From: Deltaproteobacteria bacterium
GTDB lineage: Bacteria; Desulfobacterota; Desulfomonilia; UBA1062
Direction of reading: 5' to 3'
NCBI GenBank assembly: GCA_018434685.1
Contig: JAHDOV010000002.1
Location: forward strand, 1-64,000
DNA: 64,000 nt
Part shown: positions 1 through 8,400 of the stretch, in pieces
How positions within the stretch are numbered: the stretch's first letter is position 1
Layout of the letters: every line of letters starts with the position of its first letter
Made by a program: the position numbers and the translations under genes
The notes under the pieces: generated by a model
Databases searched by the model: none
What the model was told of the DNA's origin: nothing
The model's input: only the letters and a program-made list of their open reading frames with translations

Positions 1-17
1 CAGTTCTTTCTTCCTCT

Positions 18-1850
18 TTACGTCTGCCGTTTCCGTTCTGTCAGGAGAATGATGTCGCGCAGGGACTTCTCATTCTTTACTCTCATCCAGCGTTTCTCGA
101 AATCGGCATCCTGAAAGATCTGGGCAATGGCTGCCAGCGACTGGAGATGAAGAGGCCTCGTGTCCCTGGTGCCGACAAGCACAAAGACCGCGTGCACGCA
201 GGGAAACTCCTCGGAAAAGCCAATACCCGAAGAGCTGCGGGCAATGAGAACCTCAAAGACTCCCCTGCCCCTGATAATTACGTGCGGTATGGCCAAAAAC
301 GGGCTCAGAACCGTGGAACTTTCCTGCTCCCGCTCCATGAGCATCCTCTTGATCTGTGTCTGCTTCATGCCGGTTCTGCCTGTCAGGCTTTCGGCAACGA
401 GATCGAAGAACTCCTCTTTTCCCATGGGTTCGTCGATATCCAAGAGCGGACACTCCTCGATGAGGTGATCGAAACTGTCCTTGGAGATGTTGTCCCGCTC
501 ATGGATTATCTGCTTCAGTTCGGTCTCCAGCACATGGTCGGTGTAGTCCCTCTCGCTGATCCGCTCGATGAGGTGCAGCAGCGCGAACTCCTTGTTCACC
601 CCGATGCCCCCGTAGTACCACTGGAGGAATCCCCCGGCGAACAGGATGACCAGGGTGATGATCACGCTGGTTACCCCCGTCTGGAACAGGAGAACACCGA
701 AGCCGAAGATGCCCACGATCTGCACCCACGGATACAGGGGGGACCTGAAATGGGGCCGATAGTTCTGGAGCCTGCTCTCCCGCATGATGATAATGGAGAT
801 GCAGGAAAAGGCATAGGTGAGGATGAGGACGCTCGATGCCGCCTTGATAATGAATTCCAGCTTGAAGAACAGGGAGCAGATAATGAGGATGCCGGTTGCG
901 ACGATGGAGATGTGCGGGGTGTTGAACCGATCGTTTATATGGGAAAAGATCTCCGGGAGCAGCCCGTCACGGCTCAGCGCCAGAGGATAGCGCGAAGCAG
1001 CCATGATTCCGGCATTGGCAGCGGTGAGGATGGACAGGATAGCGACGATCTGGAAGACAAAGCCCCCCGCGCTCCCGAGAAATTCCCCGGCACCGAGCGA
1101 TATCGGTGTGACGGAACCGGAGATCCAGGACGGAGATACCACACCAACGGTGATGAAGATGATGCAGAGATAGACAACCCCGATGATCGCCAGCGACATC
1201 ATCATCCCGCGGGGGACGACCGTGCCCGCATCCTTCACCTCTTCGGCGATGCTGGCTACCTTGAGCAGGCCGCCGAAGGAGACAAACATGAACCCCGCAC
1301 CGGCAACAATCCCGTGGAGTCCGTCTGGTGCAAAGGGGGTGAAGTAATTGACATTGACCTGCGAGATACCCCTGAAGGCATAGAAGGCAAGGGCCGCACA
1401 TACGGCGAACACGAGCACCGTCTGTATCCACCCTGCCTCCTTTACCCCGAAGAGATTGATGGCAAGAAACAGCAGGCACATCACCACCGCAATACCGGGC
1501 ATGACGGAGCCAACAAAGACTGCGGCAAAGACAGAGACCGCAAACAGCTCCATGGCACTCTTCAGACAGAGCGAGAGCCACGTGATCAACCCGTATATGG
1601 TTCCCACCGAAGGGCCCATGCTGCGGGATACGAAGAAATAGGCACCCCCTGCCTTCGGCATGGCAGAGGTCAGCTCTGCCTGGCTCAGCATCCCGGTCAA
1701 TGCCAGGAAACCGGCAAGCAGATAGGAAACAAGAACCCCGGGGCCGCTGATCGCATAGGCCAGGCCCGGGAGGATGAAAAGGCCTGAAAGCATGGCACCG
1801 CTCGAAATGCTCACCACATCGAGCAGGCCCAATCTTCGCTTGAGGTTCAT
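18..1850 (-). CDS. APC-family amino acid permease with C-terminal PTS EIIA-like domain
   Basis: The first roughly 440 residues are a polytopic membrane protein of the amino acid-polyamine-organocation family. The N-terminus has the usual G-x-G-x-x-x-S-G-x-x-x-G type loop (GLLDVVSISSGAMLSG) and twelve or so hydrophobic segments follow. The remaining residues (about 455-605) are soluble and look like a PTS EIIA type-2 (fructose/mannitol/Ntr) domain, with a histidine at about residue 522 in AIPHVII, the position of the phosphorylated His in EIIA proteins. Such fusions suggest transport controlled by a phosphorelay or by binding of a small regulator; this is inference. The substrate cannot be read from sequence. 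ATG start, monocistronic as far as visible. Confidence 0.85.
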   Translation of the reverse strand: MNLKRRLGLLDVVSISSGAMLSGLFILPGLAYAISGPGVLVSYLLAGFLALTGMLSQAELTSAMPKAGGAYFFVSRSMGPSVGTIYGLITWLSLCLKSAMELFAVSVFAAVFVGSVMPGIAVVMCLLFLAINLFGVKEAGWIQTVLVFAVCAALAFYAFRGISQVNVNYFTPFAPDGLHGIVAGAGFMFVSFGGLLKVASIAEEVKDAGTVVPRGMMMSLAIIGVVYLCIIFITVGVVSPSWISGSVTPISLGAGEFLGSAGGFVFQIVAILSILTAANAGIMAASRYPLALSRDGLLPEIFSHINDRFNTPHISIVATGILIICSLFFKLEFIIKAASSVLILTYAFSCISIIIMRESRLQNYRPHFRSPLYPWVQIVGIFGFGVLLFQTGVTSVIITLVILFAGGFLQWYYGGIGVNKEFALLHLIERISERDYTDHVLETELKQIIHERDNISKDSFDHLIEECPLLDIDEPMGKEEFFDLVAESLTGRTGMKQTQIKRMLMEREQESSTVLSPFLAIPHVIIRGRGVFEVLIARSSSGIGFSEEFPCVHAVFVLVGTRDTRPLHLQSLAAIAQIFQDADFEKRWMRVKNEKSLRDIILLTERKRQT

Positions 1851-2073
1851 TGCAACTCCTCACCTGTTCATGAAATCAGCAGACATCCAGTGCCGGGGTA
1901 ATTATACTGAAATAACGGATTGTTTCCAGCCGAATCCACCACCGCATTGATTCTTTCACATCCATCTCATATGTTCTTGAGCCATATCAAGAGATGAACA
2001 GGCCGGTTTGCAGTTTCGTCACAGACGAGAAGCGACCCGGCACAGTGCTTCCGGTGCCACGGACCAACAGGGT

Positions 2074-2457
2074 TCATGCTGCCTGGGGAAAGGTATCCGG
2101 CGCGTTCCATTCTTCGGGTTTGATGGGCGGGAGGCCCCATGCGGCCCTGGCCTTATCACAGTTCTCATTGTGGGTGCCGTGTTCCCATGACGGTTCGAAA
2201 TCACGGCATACCGTTGAACGCTTCTCATAGATGGAACAATAGACGCCCTGCCCGATTTCACCCATGAGGGCGATACACCGGGGTTTCACCTGGTTGGTTC
2301 CCTTCATCACCCTCCTGAACTCATTCAATTTCTGAGTCATATGTTCAGGAACCCCGCCCGGAGTTGCATCATCTGCTTCTGCCCAGTAAAAAGAAGCCCG
2401 AAAGTATGCGCAGCAGGCGCCGCACGTCAGACACGGATTCATTTCACCCATAATCAT
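2074..2457 (-). CDS. YkgJ-family cysteine-cluster protein
   Basis: Small soluble protein of about 127 residues with the YkgJ/CxxCxxCC signature near the N-terminus (NPCLTCGACCAYFR) and further cysteines (CIALMG, YCSIYEKRSTVCRDFEPS). This matches the zinc- or iron-chelating UPF0153 family. The molecular role of the family is not established. The frame is open further upstream, but ATG at 2457 is preceded by AGGAG five bases away, so it is taken as the start. The next in-frame ATGs lie at 2451 and 2442. Confidence 0.8.
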   Translation of the reverse strand: MIMGEMNPCLTCGACCAYFRASFYWAEADDATPGGVPEHMTQKLNEFRRVMKGTNQVKPRCIALMGEIGQGVYCSIYEKRSTVCRDFEPSWEHGTHNENCDKARAAWGLPPIKPEEWNAPDTFPQAA

Positions 2458-2773
2458 CGCTTCTCCTGTTGTGTGATCTGTAGGCCGCGACACACAAGCC
2501 ATTTGCATAAATCCGCACGAATATATGGGGCATTTCTCTGGAAATAGCAACAGAATTCATTGAGAGATAAAAGATTGTTTTTTTAGTTTTTACAGACCCT
2601 TAGAGGCCTTCTGGCCCTGCTCAGACTTCAGGCCCTGAAGGTTTTATTTGATTTTTATCTCCAATACTATTATTTCTAAAAAAAGACATTTAATTGCAAT
2701 GGATTGACGCTATGCATATGAGCTCTCTCGAGATCCGGCCAGGAGGAACAACCACGGCACGCAGGAACACAAG
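2458..2773. other. Intergenic region between YkgJ-type gene and MCE operon
   Basis: Divergent promoter region, AT-rich between about 2560 and 2700. It holds one terminator-like stem-loop, listed separately. I could not identify a convincing -10/-35 pair for the operon starting at 2774. Confidence 0.4.
2608..2656 (+). terminator. Terminator-like stem-loop with T-rich tail, no obvious upstream gene on this strand
   Basis: The arms CCTTC..GGCC and GGCC..GAAGG (2608-2641) contain the near-perfect inner palindrome CTTCAGG-C-CCTGAAG at 2626-2640. A T-rich run, TTTTATTTGATTTTTAT, follows from 2642. The shape is that of a Rho-independent terminator on the + strand, but no + strand gene ends just before it. 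It may be an attenuator or a short-RNA terminator in the leader of the MCE operon. Confidence 0.4.
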
Positions 2774-3928
2774 ATGAATAATCTCAGCGAAAGGCAGGCT
2801 GCTCCCGGCATCATGAACTTCGACCGACCCGTACCGGACATCTTCCGGATTCACCTCGGCGGGGTCTGGGAGATCGGTCAGCAGCTGCCATCGGCCGGAC
2901 AGGTGCAGGAGCTCATCGCGGCAGACCCCCGGATCCGGCGCATCGTTTTCGATTCCACCGCCCTTGAGGGCTGGGACAGTGCGCTCATCATCTTTCTCAC
3001 GAAGATCATCGAATCAGGCACCAAAGCAGGCATCGCAGTCGAGAGAACCGGCCTGCCGTCCGGGGTCCAGAGGCTCTTTTGCCTTGCCTCCACCGTCCGG
3101 GAACCCGGCGGGATGACGTCTCACGCAACCCGTGAACCGCTTCTTGCCCGCATCGGAGAGAGAACTCTCGGCAGCCTGCGGGCTTCTGCCGGGGTGCTCG
3201 ACTTCATCGGAGAGGCGACCCTTGCCTTCTTCAGGCTGCTTGGGGCCACGGCACGCTTCCGCTGGGCCGACCTGGGGCTTACCATCCAGGAGTGCGGCCC
3301 CGGGGCGCTCCCCATTGTCTCGCTGATCAGTGCGCTTGTGGGCATCATTGTCGCCTTTGTCGGGATCGTTCAATTACGGGTGTTCGGGGCAGAGGTATAC
3401 ATTGCAGACGTGGTGGGCATCGCCATGGCCCGGGAGATGGGCGCCCTGATGACCGCGATCATCATGATGGGACGGACCGGTGCTGCCTTTGCCGCCCAGC
3501 TCGGCACCATGGAGGTCAACGAGGAGATCGATGCCTTCAGGACCCTGGGCATATCGCCCATGGAATTCCTGGTAATGCCCCGCATACTCGCCCTGGTGCT
3601 CATGATGCCGCTGCTGTGCATCTATTCGGACATCGTGGGCATCCTCGGCGGTGCCCTCATCGGGATCGGCATGTTCGATCTCTCCGTCACCCAGTACTAC
3701 GACCAGACCATCCAGGCACTGACCCTGACCCAGCTCTCCATCGGTATCGTAAAGAGCGCCGTGTTTGGCGTCCTCATCGCATTATCCGGCTGTTACTACG
3801 GGATTCACTGCGGCCGCAGCGCCTCGGCAGTGGGCAATGCCGCAACTTCTGCCGTGGTTACCGGGATCGTGCTGATCGTGGTTACCGACGGCATCTTCGC
3901 CGTCATCACCAATGCCCTGTGGATATGA
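2774..3928 (+). CDS. mlaE: MlaE-family ABC transporter permease with N-terminal STAS domain
   Basis: 384 residues. Residues 15 to about 115 resemble a STAS domain (RIHLGGVWEIGQQLP, VFDSTALEGWDSALI), and residues 150-380 form the MlaE permease with about five membrane segments and the family hallmarks EMGALMTAIIMMGRTGAAFAA and GTMEVNEEIDAF. MlaE-type permeases move phospholipids or other lipids between the membranes of Gram-negative bacteria together with an ATPase and an MCE protein. All these partners follow directly downstream. In many species STAS is a separate MlaB protein; here it is fused, as in some other bacteria. First gene of a tightly packed four-gene operon. Confidence 0.92.
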   Translation: MNNLSERQAAPGIMNFDRPVPDIFRIHLGGVWEIGQQLPSAGQVQELIAADPRIRRIVFDSTALEGWDSALIIFLTKIIESGTKAGIAVERTGLPSGVQRLFCLASTVREPGGMTSHATREPLLARIGERTLGSLRASAGVLDFIGEATLAFFRLLGATARFRWADLGLTIQECGPGALPIVSLISALVGIIVAFVGIVQLRVFGAEVYIADVVGIAMAREMGALMTAIIMMGRTGAAFAAQLGTMEVNEEIDAFRTLGISPMEFLVMPRILALVLMMPLLCIYSDIVGILGGALIGIGMFDLSVTQYYDQTIQALTLTQLSIGIVKSAVFGVLIALSGCYYGIHCGRSASAVGNAATSAVVTGIVLIVVTDGIFAVITNALWI

Positions 3929-3929
3929 G

Positions 3930-4760
3930 ATGAATACATCGAACAACGAGCCCAGAGAAGAGAGGCCCCATATCACGGTACACGATCTCACCATGGCCTA
4001 CGGCAGCCATGTGGTGATGCAGAACCTCAGTTTTTCCATACAAAGGGGGGAGATCTTCGTGGTGATGGGTGGCAGCGGCTGCGGCAAGAGCACCCTCATG
4101 AAGGTCATGATCGGGCTGAAATACCCCCAGAAGGGTCAGGTTTACTATGGCGACGTGAACTTCTGGGAATCGGATCAGGCGCTGCGCAACAGGGTCCTCA
4201 GGAATATCGGGATCCTCTATCAGCGGGGCGCCTTGTGGAGTTCCATGACCATTGGCGAAAATGTGGCCCTGCCGCTGGAGGAATATACCGATCTGAGCCC
4301 GTCACGGATCAGCGAGATCGTTTCGTTCAAGCTGTCCCTGGTGGGACTTGCCGGCTTCGAGGAATACTACCCTGCAGAGATCAGTGGCGGCATGGCCAAG
4401 AGGGCAGCCCTTGCACGGGCCATGGCCCTGGACCCCGAGATCCTCTTCTTTGACGAGCCTTCATCAGGCCTGGATCCGGTGAGTGCCCGGCTCCTCGACG
4501 ATCTCATCCTTGAGCTGCGGGAAAGTCTGCAGACCACCGTGGTAGTCGTATCGCACGACCTGGAAAGCATCTTCGCCATCGCAGACAACACGGTCTTTCT
4601 CGATGCCGAGACCAGGACCATGATCGCCTCGGGCAACCCGAAAACCCTCCTGGCCGAGACCCGCGACCCGAAGGTGAGAAGATTTCTCACCCGGGGCAAA
4701 CCCGATATTCGGAAAAACAGGGAGAGAGAAAAGGACACGTATTGTCCGGAGAATGAATGA
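3930..4760 (+). CDS. mlaF: MlaF-type ABC transporter ATP-binding protein
   Basis: ATPase of the lipid transporter. It has a Walker A (GGSGCGKST), the Q-loop region YQRGALWSSMTIGENVALP typical of the MlaF subfamily, the signature ISGGMAKRAALARA, Walker B LFFDEPSSGLDP and the switch histidine VVSHDL. The frame is open to ATG 3912, but ATG 3930 lies one base after the stop of the permease gene and is the more likely, translationally coupled start. It ends with an 8 bp overlap into the mlaD-like gene. Confidence 0.92.
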   Translation: MNTSNNEPREERPHITVHDLTMAYGSHVVMQNLSFSIQRGEIFVVMGGSGCGKSTLMKVMIGLKYPQKGQVYYGDVNFWESDQALRNRVLRNIGILYQRGALWSSMTIGENVALPLEEYTDLSPSRISEIVSFKLSLVGLAGFEEYYPAEISGGMAKRAALARAMALDPEILFFDEPSSGLDPVSARLLDDLILELRESLQTTVVVVSHDLESIFAIADNTVFLDAETRTMIASGNPKTLLAETRDPKVRRFLTRGKPDIRKNREREKDTYCPENE

Positions 4761-5754
4761 TCGGGATAAGGTGATGAAAAAAAGACAACCAAAAAAGACA
4801 GTGATAGGGCTCTTCGTGCTCGGTGCGGTGGCGCTCGTGATCATCGGGATCGTGGTGTTGGGCAGCGGGAGATTCTTCACGAAACGCCCCGCCTTTGTCA
4901 TGTATTTCGAGGGGTCGGTAAAGGGGCTGGCTATCGGGGCACCGGTGGTCTTCAGGGGGGTCAAGGTGGGCACGGTCACGGATATCAGCCTGCGTTTCGA
5001 CCCCGATGACGTCTCGGTCAACATACCGGTACTGGCCGAACTGGACCCGCACAGCATCACGAGGCCCAAGGGGCAGCTCGATCCCGAGAACTATTTCAAA
5101 CTGCTCATCGCACAGGGGCTGAAGGCACAGCTCCAGCTGCAGAACCTCATTACCGGCCAGCTCATCATAGAGCTCGATTTTCATCCCGACAAACCGGCCA
5201 CGTTCGTGCAGCCGGACAAGAAATACCTTGAGATCCCTACCATACCCTCGAGCCTCGAGGAGTTTACCCGGGCGCTCGTCCAACTGCCGCTGGATGAGCT
5301 CATGAACAAACTCATATCAGCCATCGAGGGCATCGACCGGGTCGTGAACTCACCGGACTTCAGTGAGAGCATCCAGGGCATGAACCAGTCCCTCAAAGAC
5401 CTCCAGAAGCTGGTGCAGGACATCTCCACACAGATCGGGCCCATCTCGACCGATCTTCGCGGCACGGTGAGCGATGCGCGGACCTTTGTCCGGAATTTCG
5501 ACACACAGATCACGAAGCTCCAGGCCGATCTCGACCTCGCTGCCAGGGCGGCAGGGGATGCCCTGACACAGGCCCAGAAGACTTTTGAGTCCATCGAGAA
5601 CATCACATCAGAGGATTCCGCCCTTGTTTACCAGCTCACCAGGACCCTCGACGAGATCTCGTCGGCAGCACGCTCGGTCCGGGTGTGGGCCGACTACCTG
5701 GAACGGCACCCGGAAGCCCTCATCCATGGAAAACCGGGATCGGAAAGGAGATAG
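4753..5754 (+). CDS. mlaD: MCE/MlaD domain protein (periplasmic lipid-binding subunit)
   Basis: 333 residues. One N-terminal membrane anchor (about residues 17-37) is followed by a single MCE domain (about 45-125; EGSVKGLAIGAPVVFRGVKVGTV) and a long helical C-terminal region rich in coiled-coil pattern (about 190-320). This is the architecture of membrane-anchored MCE subunits that bind lipid and bridge the periplasm. An alternative start is ATG 4774, which would remove seven residues. Overlaps the ATPase gene by 8 bp. Confidence 0.9.
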   Translation: MNDRDKVMKKRQPKKTVIGLFVLGAVALVIIGIVVLGSGRFFTKRPAFVMYFEGSVKGLAIGAPVVFRGVKVGTVTDISLRFDPDDVSVNIPVLAELDPHSITRPKGQLDPENYFKLLIAQGLKAQLQLQNLITGQLIIELDFHPDKPATFVQPDKKYLEIPTIPSSLEEFTRALVQLPLDELMNKLISAIEGIDRVVNSPDFSESIQGMNQSLKDLQKLVQDISTQIGPISTDLRGTVSDARTFVRNFDTQITKLQADLDLAARAAGDALTQAQKTFESIENITSEDSALVYQLTRTLDEISSAARSVRVWADYLERHPEALIHGKPGSERR

Positions 5755-5758
5755 GCAG

Positions 5759-6361
5759 ATGATCAGGAGAGCGCTCGCCATACTCGTCATTTCCACGGCA
5801 ATAATCGCAGGATGCACCCACACGGAGCCGACACGGTTCTTCATCCTGAGTCCCACCGCCGGGGGGCTCCATGATAAACCAGCCCTGTCCGGGGGCGATT
5901 ACACCTCTGTGGGGGTCGGCCCGGTGGAGATCCCCGATTACCTGAACAGGCCGCAGCTGGTCCTGAGAAAAGCGCTCAACGAAATCGAGCTGGCCGAATT
6001 CTCCCATTGGGCAGAACCCCTGGACCGCTCCATCTCGCGCATCCTCACGGAAAATCTCTGTGAGCTCCTGTGTGCCGATGCCTTCTCCATCTTCCCGTGG
6101 AGGGGCCCGTCGCAGCCTGACTACCGCGCGGCCGTGGATGTTGTCCGTTTTGACGGCGATCTCGGGGCAGCGGTAACCCTCGTGGCCAGGTGGTCCATAT
6201 TCGGCGACAAGGGGAAAGAACCCCTGTCGGCTGGGACATTTCAGCACACGAGCCCGGTTGATGCACCGAGCTACGAGTCGCTCATAGCCGCCTACAACGC
6301 TGCGCTCGAGGCACTCAGCCGGGAACTGGCCGCAGAAATCAGGAGCCTCGCGCGTCCCTAA
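5759..6361 (+). CDS. ABC-type transport auxiliary lipoprotein (PqiC/MCE-associated family)
   Basis: 200 residues with a lipoprotein signal peptide ending in the lipobox IIAGC. The body fits the ABC_trans_aux/PqiC family (FFILSP near the N-terminus, VGPVEIPDYLNRPQLV, EFSHWAEPLDRSISRIL). These outer-membrane lipoproteins accompany MCE transporters. ATG 5759 is chosen because AGGAG ends eight bases upstream; the frame is open further upstream inside the MlaD gene. Last gene of the operon. Confidence 0.9.
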   Translation: MIRRALAILVISTAIIAGCTHTEPTRFFILSPTAGGLHDKPALSGGDYTSVGVGPVEIPDYLNRPQLVLRKALNEIELAEFSHWAEPLDRSISRILTENLCELLCADAFSIFPWRGPSQPDYRAAVDVVRFDGDLGAAVTLVARWSIFGDKGKEPLSAGTFQHTSPVDAPSYESLIAAYNAALEALSRELAAEIRSLARP

Positions 6362-6397
6362 GGGCCCGGGACGCATCAGTGACCCCGCCCAAGGGTG

Positions 6398-7222
6398 CTA
6401 GTTCTTTCCCCGCTCCTGCGCCTTCTTAAAGGCATTGGTGAGGCCGAGCTCGTACATCAGCTTCCTGCCCACCGCCTCGGTGGGTGCGAAACGGCGCACG
6501 AATCCAATCTCGCGCTCGGTCGGCCGGTCTGTCTCCGAGAGGTCCTGTGCCACCTTGAGGTCCCAGGGCACTTCTTTTTTGATATCCTCGACCTTCACGC
6601 CCGGATGCACCCGGGAGAGGTACATCTCACGGCTCTCCTCGTCGAACCGGAACACGCCCTTGGTGGTCAGCAGCATGGACGGCCCCGAGCCCTTCGGGAA
6701 CAGCCCCGTGGCATCCCTGCTGTCGCCGCCGTCGAGGTATCCCGGTGAGGTGAAGTAGTCCAGCTTCTCCACGAAATCACCGCCCCGCATGGTGAGGACG
6801 GTCCTTTTCGCATAGGAGAGAAAGTCCGCTGCACCGCCTGAGCCGGGAAGCCTGAGCTTCGGTTTGTAGTAATCCCCGATGACCGTGGTGTTGATGTTGC
6901 CGAACTTGTCGATCTGTGCCACCCCGAGGAAGCACACGTCTACATACCCCCGGTAGGTCATGGTAAATGCCGAAAACAGGTCCGTGGCATAGGAAAAACC
7001 CCGGCAGGAGTGCGCATCGGCGATGTGGTTCGGCGGGACCAGGGGCTGAAAATCGATGATCCCGGACTCCATCATCAGGGTCGCCCCGGGTGCGTGCAGG
7101 GCCTTGGCCAGGGCCCCTGCCGTCGTGGGCAGCCCCACACCCAGGATTACGTTTTCACCGTCGTGGATCTCCCGCGCGGCCGTTATGATCAGGAGTTCAT
7201 CGAGCGTGTATTTCTTAGCCAT
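6398..7222 (-). CDS. Acyl-CoA:CoA transferase subunit B (glutaconate CoA-transferase-like)
   Basis: Beta subunit of a class I CoA transferase. The catalytic-glutamate motif of the family is visible in MMESG, followed by HSCRGFSYATDLFSAF, and the glycine-rich segment RLPGSGGAADF is characteristic of GctB/IpdB-type subunits. Transfers CoA between carboxylic acids; the substrate pair cannot be read. ATG 7222 has AGGGGG upstream and overlaps the stop of the A subunit gene (8 bp), so the longer frame to 7255 is rejected. Confidence 0.85.
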   Translation of the reverse strand: MAKKYTLDELLIITAAREIHDGENVILGVGLPTTAGALAKALHAPGATLMMESGIIDFQPLVPPNHIADAHSCRGFSYATDLFSAFTMTYRGYVDVCFLGVAQIDKFGNINTTVIGDYYKPKLRLPGSGGAADFLSYAKRTVLTMRGGDFVEKLDYFTSPGYLDGGDSRDATGLFPKGSGPSMLLTTKGVFRFDEESREMYLSRVHPGVKVEDIKKEVPWDLKVAQDLSETDRPTEREIGFVRRFAPTEAVGRKLMYELGLTNAFKKAQERGKN

Positions 7223-8261
7223 TGAGCAACCCCCTTTCCTCCAGGATTTCTTCAAGCTCTTCGAGCGTCAGGCCCATGGTGCGCTCCCGGTCCTCATCAT
7301 CCCAGCACGAGGTGAAGGCGGAACCATAATCGGCCGGGGCCGAAAAGTAGGATTTCGCCCTGATCGCTTCGAGCATCTCAGAGCCGTGTTTCGCCATGTA
7401 GTGATCCAGGTAGTCGGCGCGGTCCCGGCAGCCGTAGACCCACTCGTCCATCCATGCCTTCAGGCCGTCGCCTCTCATGTCCGAAACGAAGAACATGGCA
7501 TACATCAACCGGTCGAGGTTGTAGTACCCGAGCACCTCGGTGGGATGAGCCCCCCAGGGGATCTCCACCACGGCATCCACCCGGTAGCCCGGGATGATCG
7601 TCAGGTGCGGGCTGGACTGGATGATATCGTGCTCCACGATCTCCTCGCACGAGACGATGATCCTTTTGCTCGCGAGCGCCGCTGCCGCAACACTGCCCAG
7701 CGCGCCCCAGTACTGGGCATTCCCGTACCGGTCGCACCGCTGGACATGCACGATGCACACGTCCGGGTTTGCCGCCGGCACGGTGAGGATGTCCTTGCCC
7801 GTGTACGGGCACGTGATCACCCGGTACTTGTCTTCTCCCATGAACGAGCGCTTCTTGAACAGGTCGGTAACCATGGCTCCCTCGAGGACCTGCATGAAGC
7901 TGAACCCGTGCATACCGGCCACGAGCCGGGCGTTGTACTGGAAATTCGTGTAGTCCTCCATCTCCAGGGTCCCTGCCTGCAGCGCCCGCTCCACGGCAGA
8001 TCCCCCTTCCTTTCCGCCGGCACGGTACACGTAGGTGGACACGAGCCGGTCCACGCACCCGCCTGCCACGAGCACCTCCACGTCGAAGACCCCGGATTGT
8101 GAATACAGGGTCAGCCCCGTCTTTTTCTGCCTGATGACCTCGAAGGCGAGCTCGGCACAGGTCCCTACCGTGTAGTTGCCGATTACGAGGTGATCGCCGT
8201 CATGCACGAACCTGCTGATGGCCTCGTGCGCAGTCATGACCTTGGTCTTTGAATCTGTCAT
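7215..8261 (-). CDS. Acyl-CoA:CoA transferase subunit A (glutaconate CoA-transferase-like)
   Basis: Alpha subunit, about 348 residues, partner of the gene immediately downstream. Family features are FVHDGDHLVIGNYTVGT near the N-terminus, ANPDVCIVHVQRCDRYGNAQYWG and a C-terminal helical extension. ATG 8261 is preceded by GGAGGAGG at two bases, a very strong ribosome binding site, so the upstream extension to 8384 is unlikely. Together with the acyl-CoA synthetase at 36-38 kb it suggests carboxylic-acid activation and degradation. Confidence 0.85.
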   Translation of the reverse strand: MTDSKTKVMTAHEAISRFVHDGDHLVIGNYTVGTCAELAFEVIRQKKTGLTLYSQSGVFDVEVLVAGGCVDRLVSTYVYRAGGKEGGSAVERALQAGTLEMEDYTNFQYNARLVAGMHGFSFMQVLEGAMVTDLFKKRSFMGEDKYRVITCPYTGKDILTVPAANPDVCIVHVQRCDRYGNAQYWGALGSVAAAALASKRIIVSCEEIVEHDIIQSSPHLTIIPGYRVDAVVEIPWGAHPTEVLGYYNLDRLMYAMFFVSDMRGDGLKAWMDEWVYGCRDRADYLDHYMAKHGSEMLEAIRAKSYFSAPADYGSAFTSCWDDEDRERTMGLTLEELEEILEERGLLNG

Positions 8262-8400
8262 ATCCTCCTCCAGCGCTCTGTACTGTCGGGCAGCCGTGCT
8301 GCCCGAGTCACTCACATAGAATTCAACAAATCCCGGTCGTTCCCGGACCTGCCTCACACACGGCCCCGGCACTATCCCGTTCACTCTCCCGGGGGGAGCC

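Noticed and set aside
147-1787. 546-residue open frame on the + strand opposite the permease
   Set aside because: Antisense shadow of a high-GC gene: no ribosome site, no domain, odd composition rich in Asp, Glu, His and Arg.
3292-3933. 213-residue alternative frame within the MlaE gene
   Set aside because: Out-of-frame reading of a conserved permease; rich in Arg and His with no domain.
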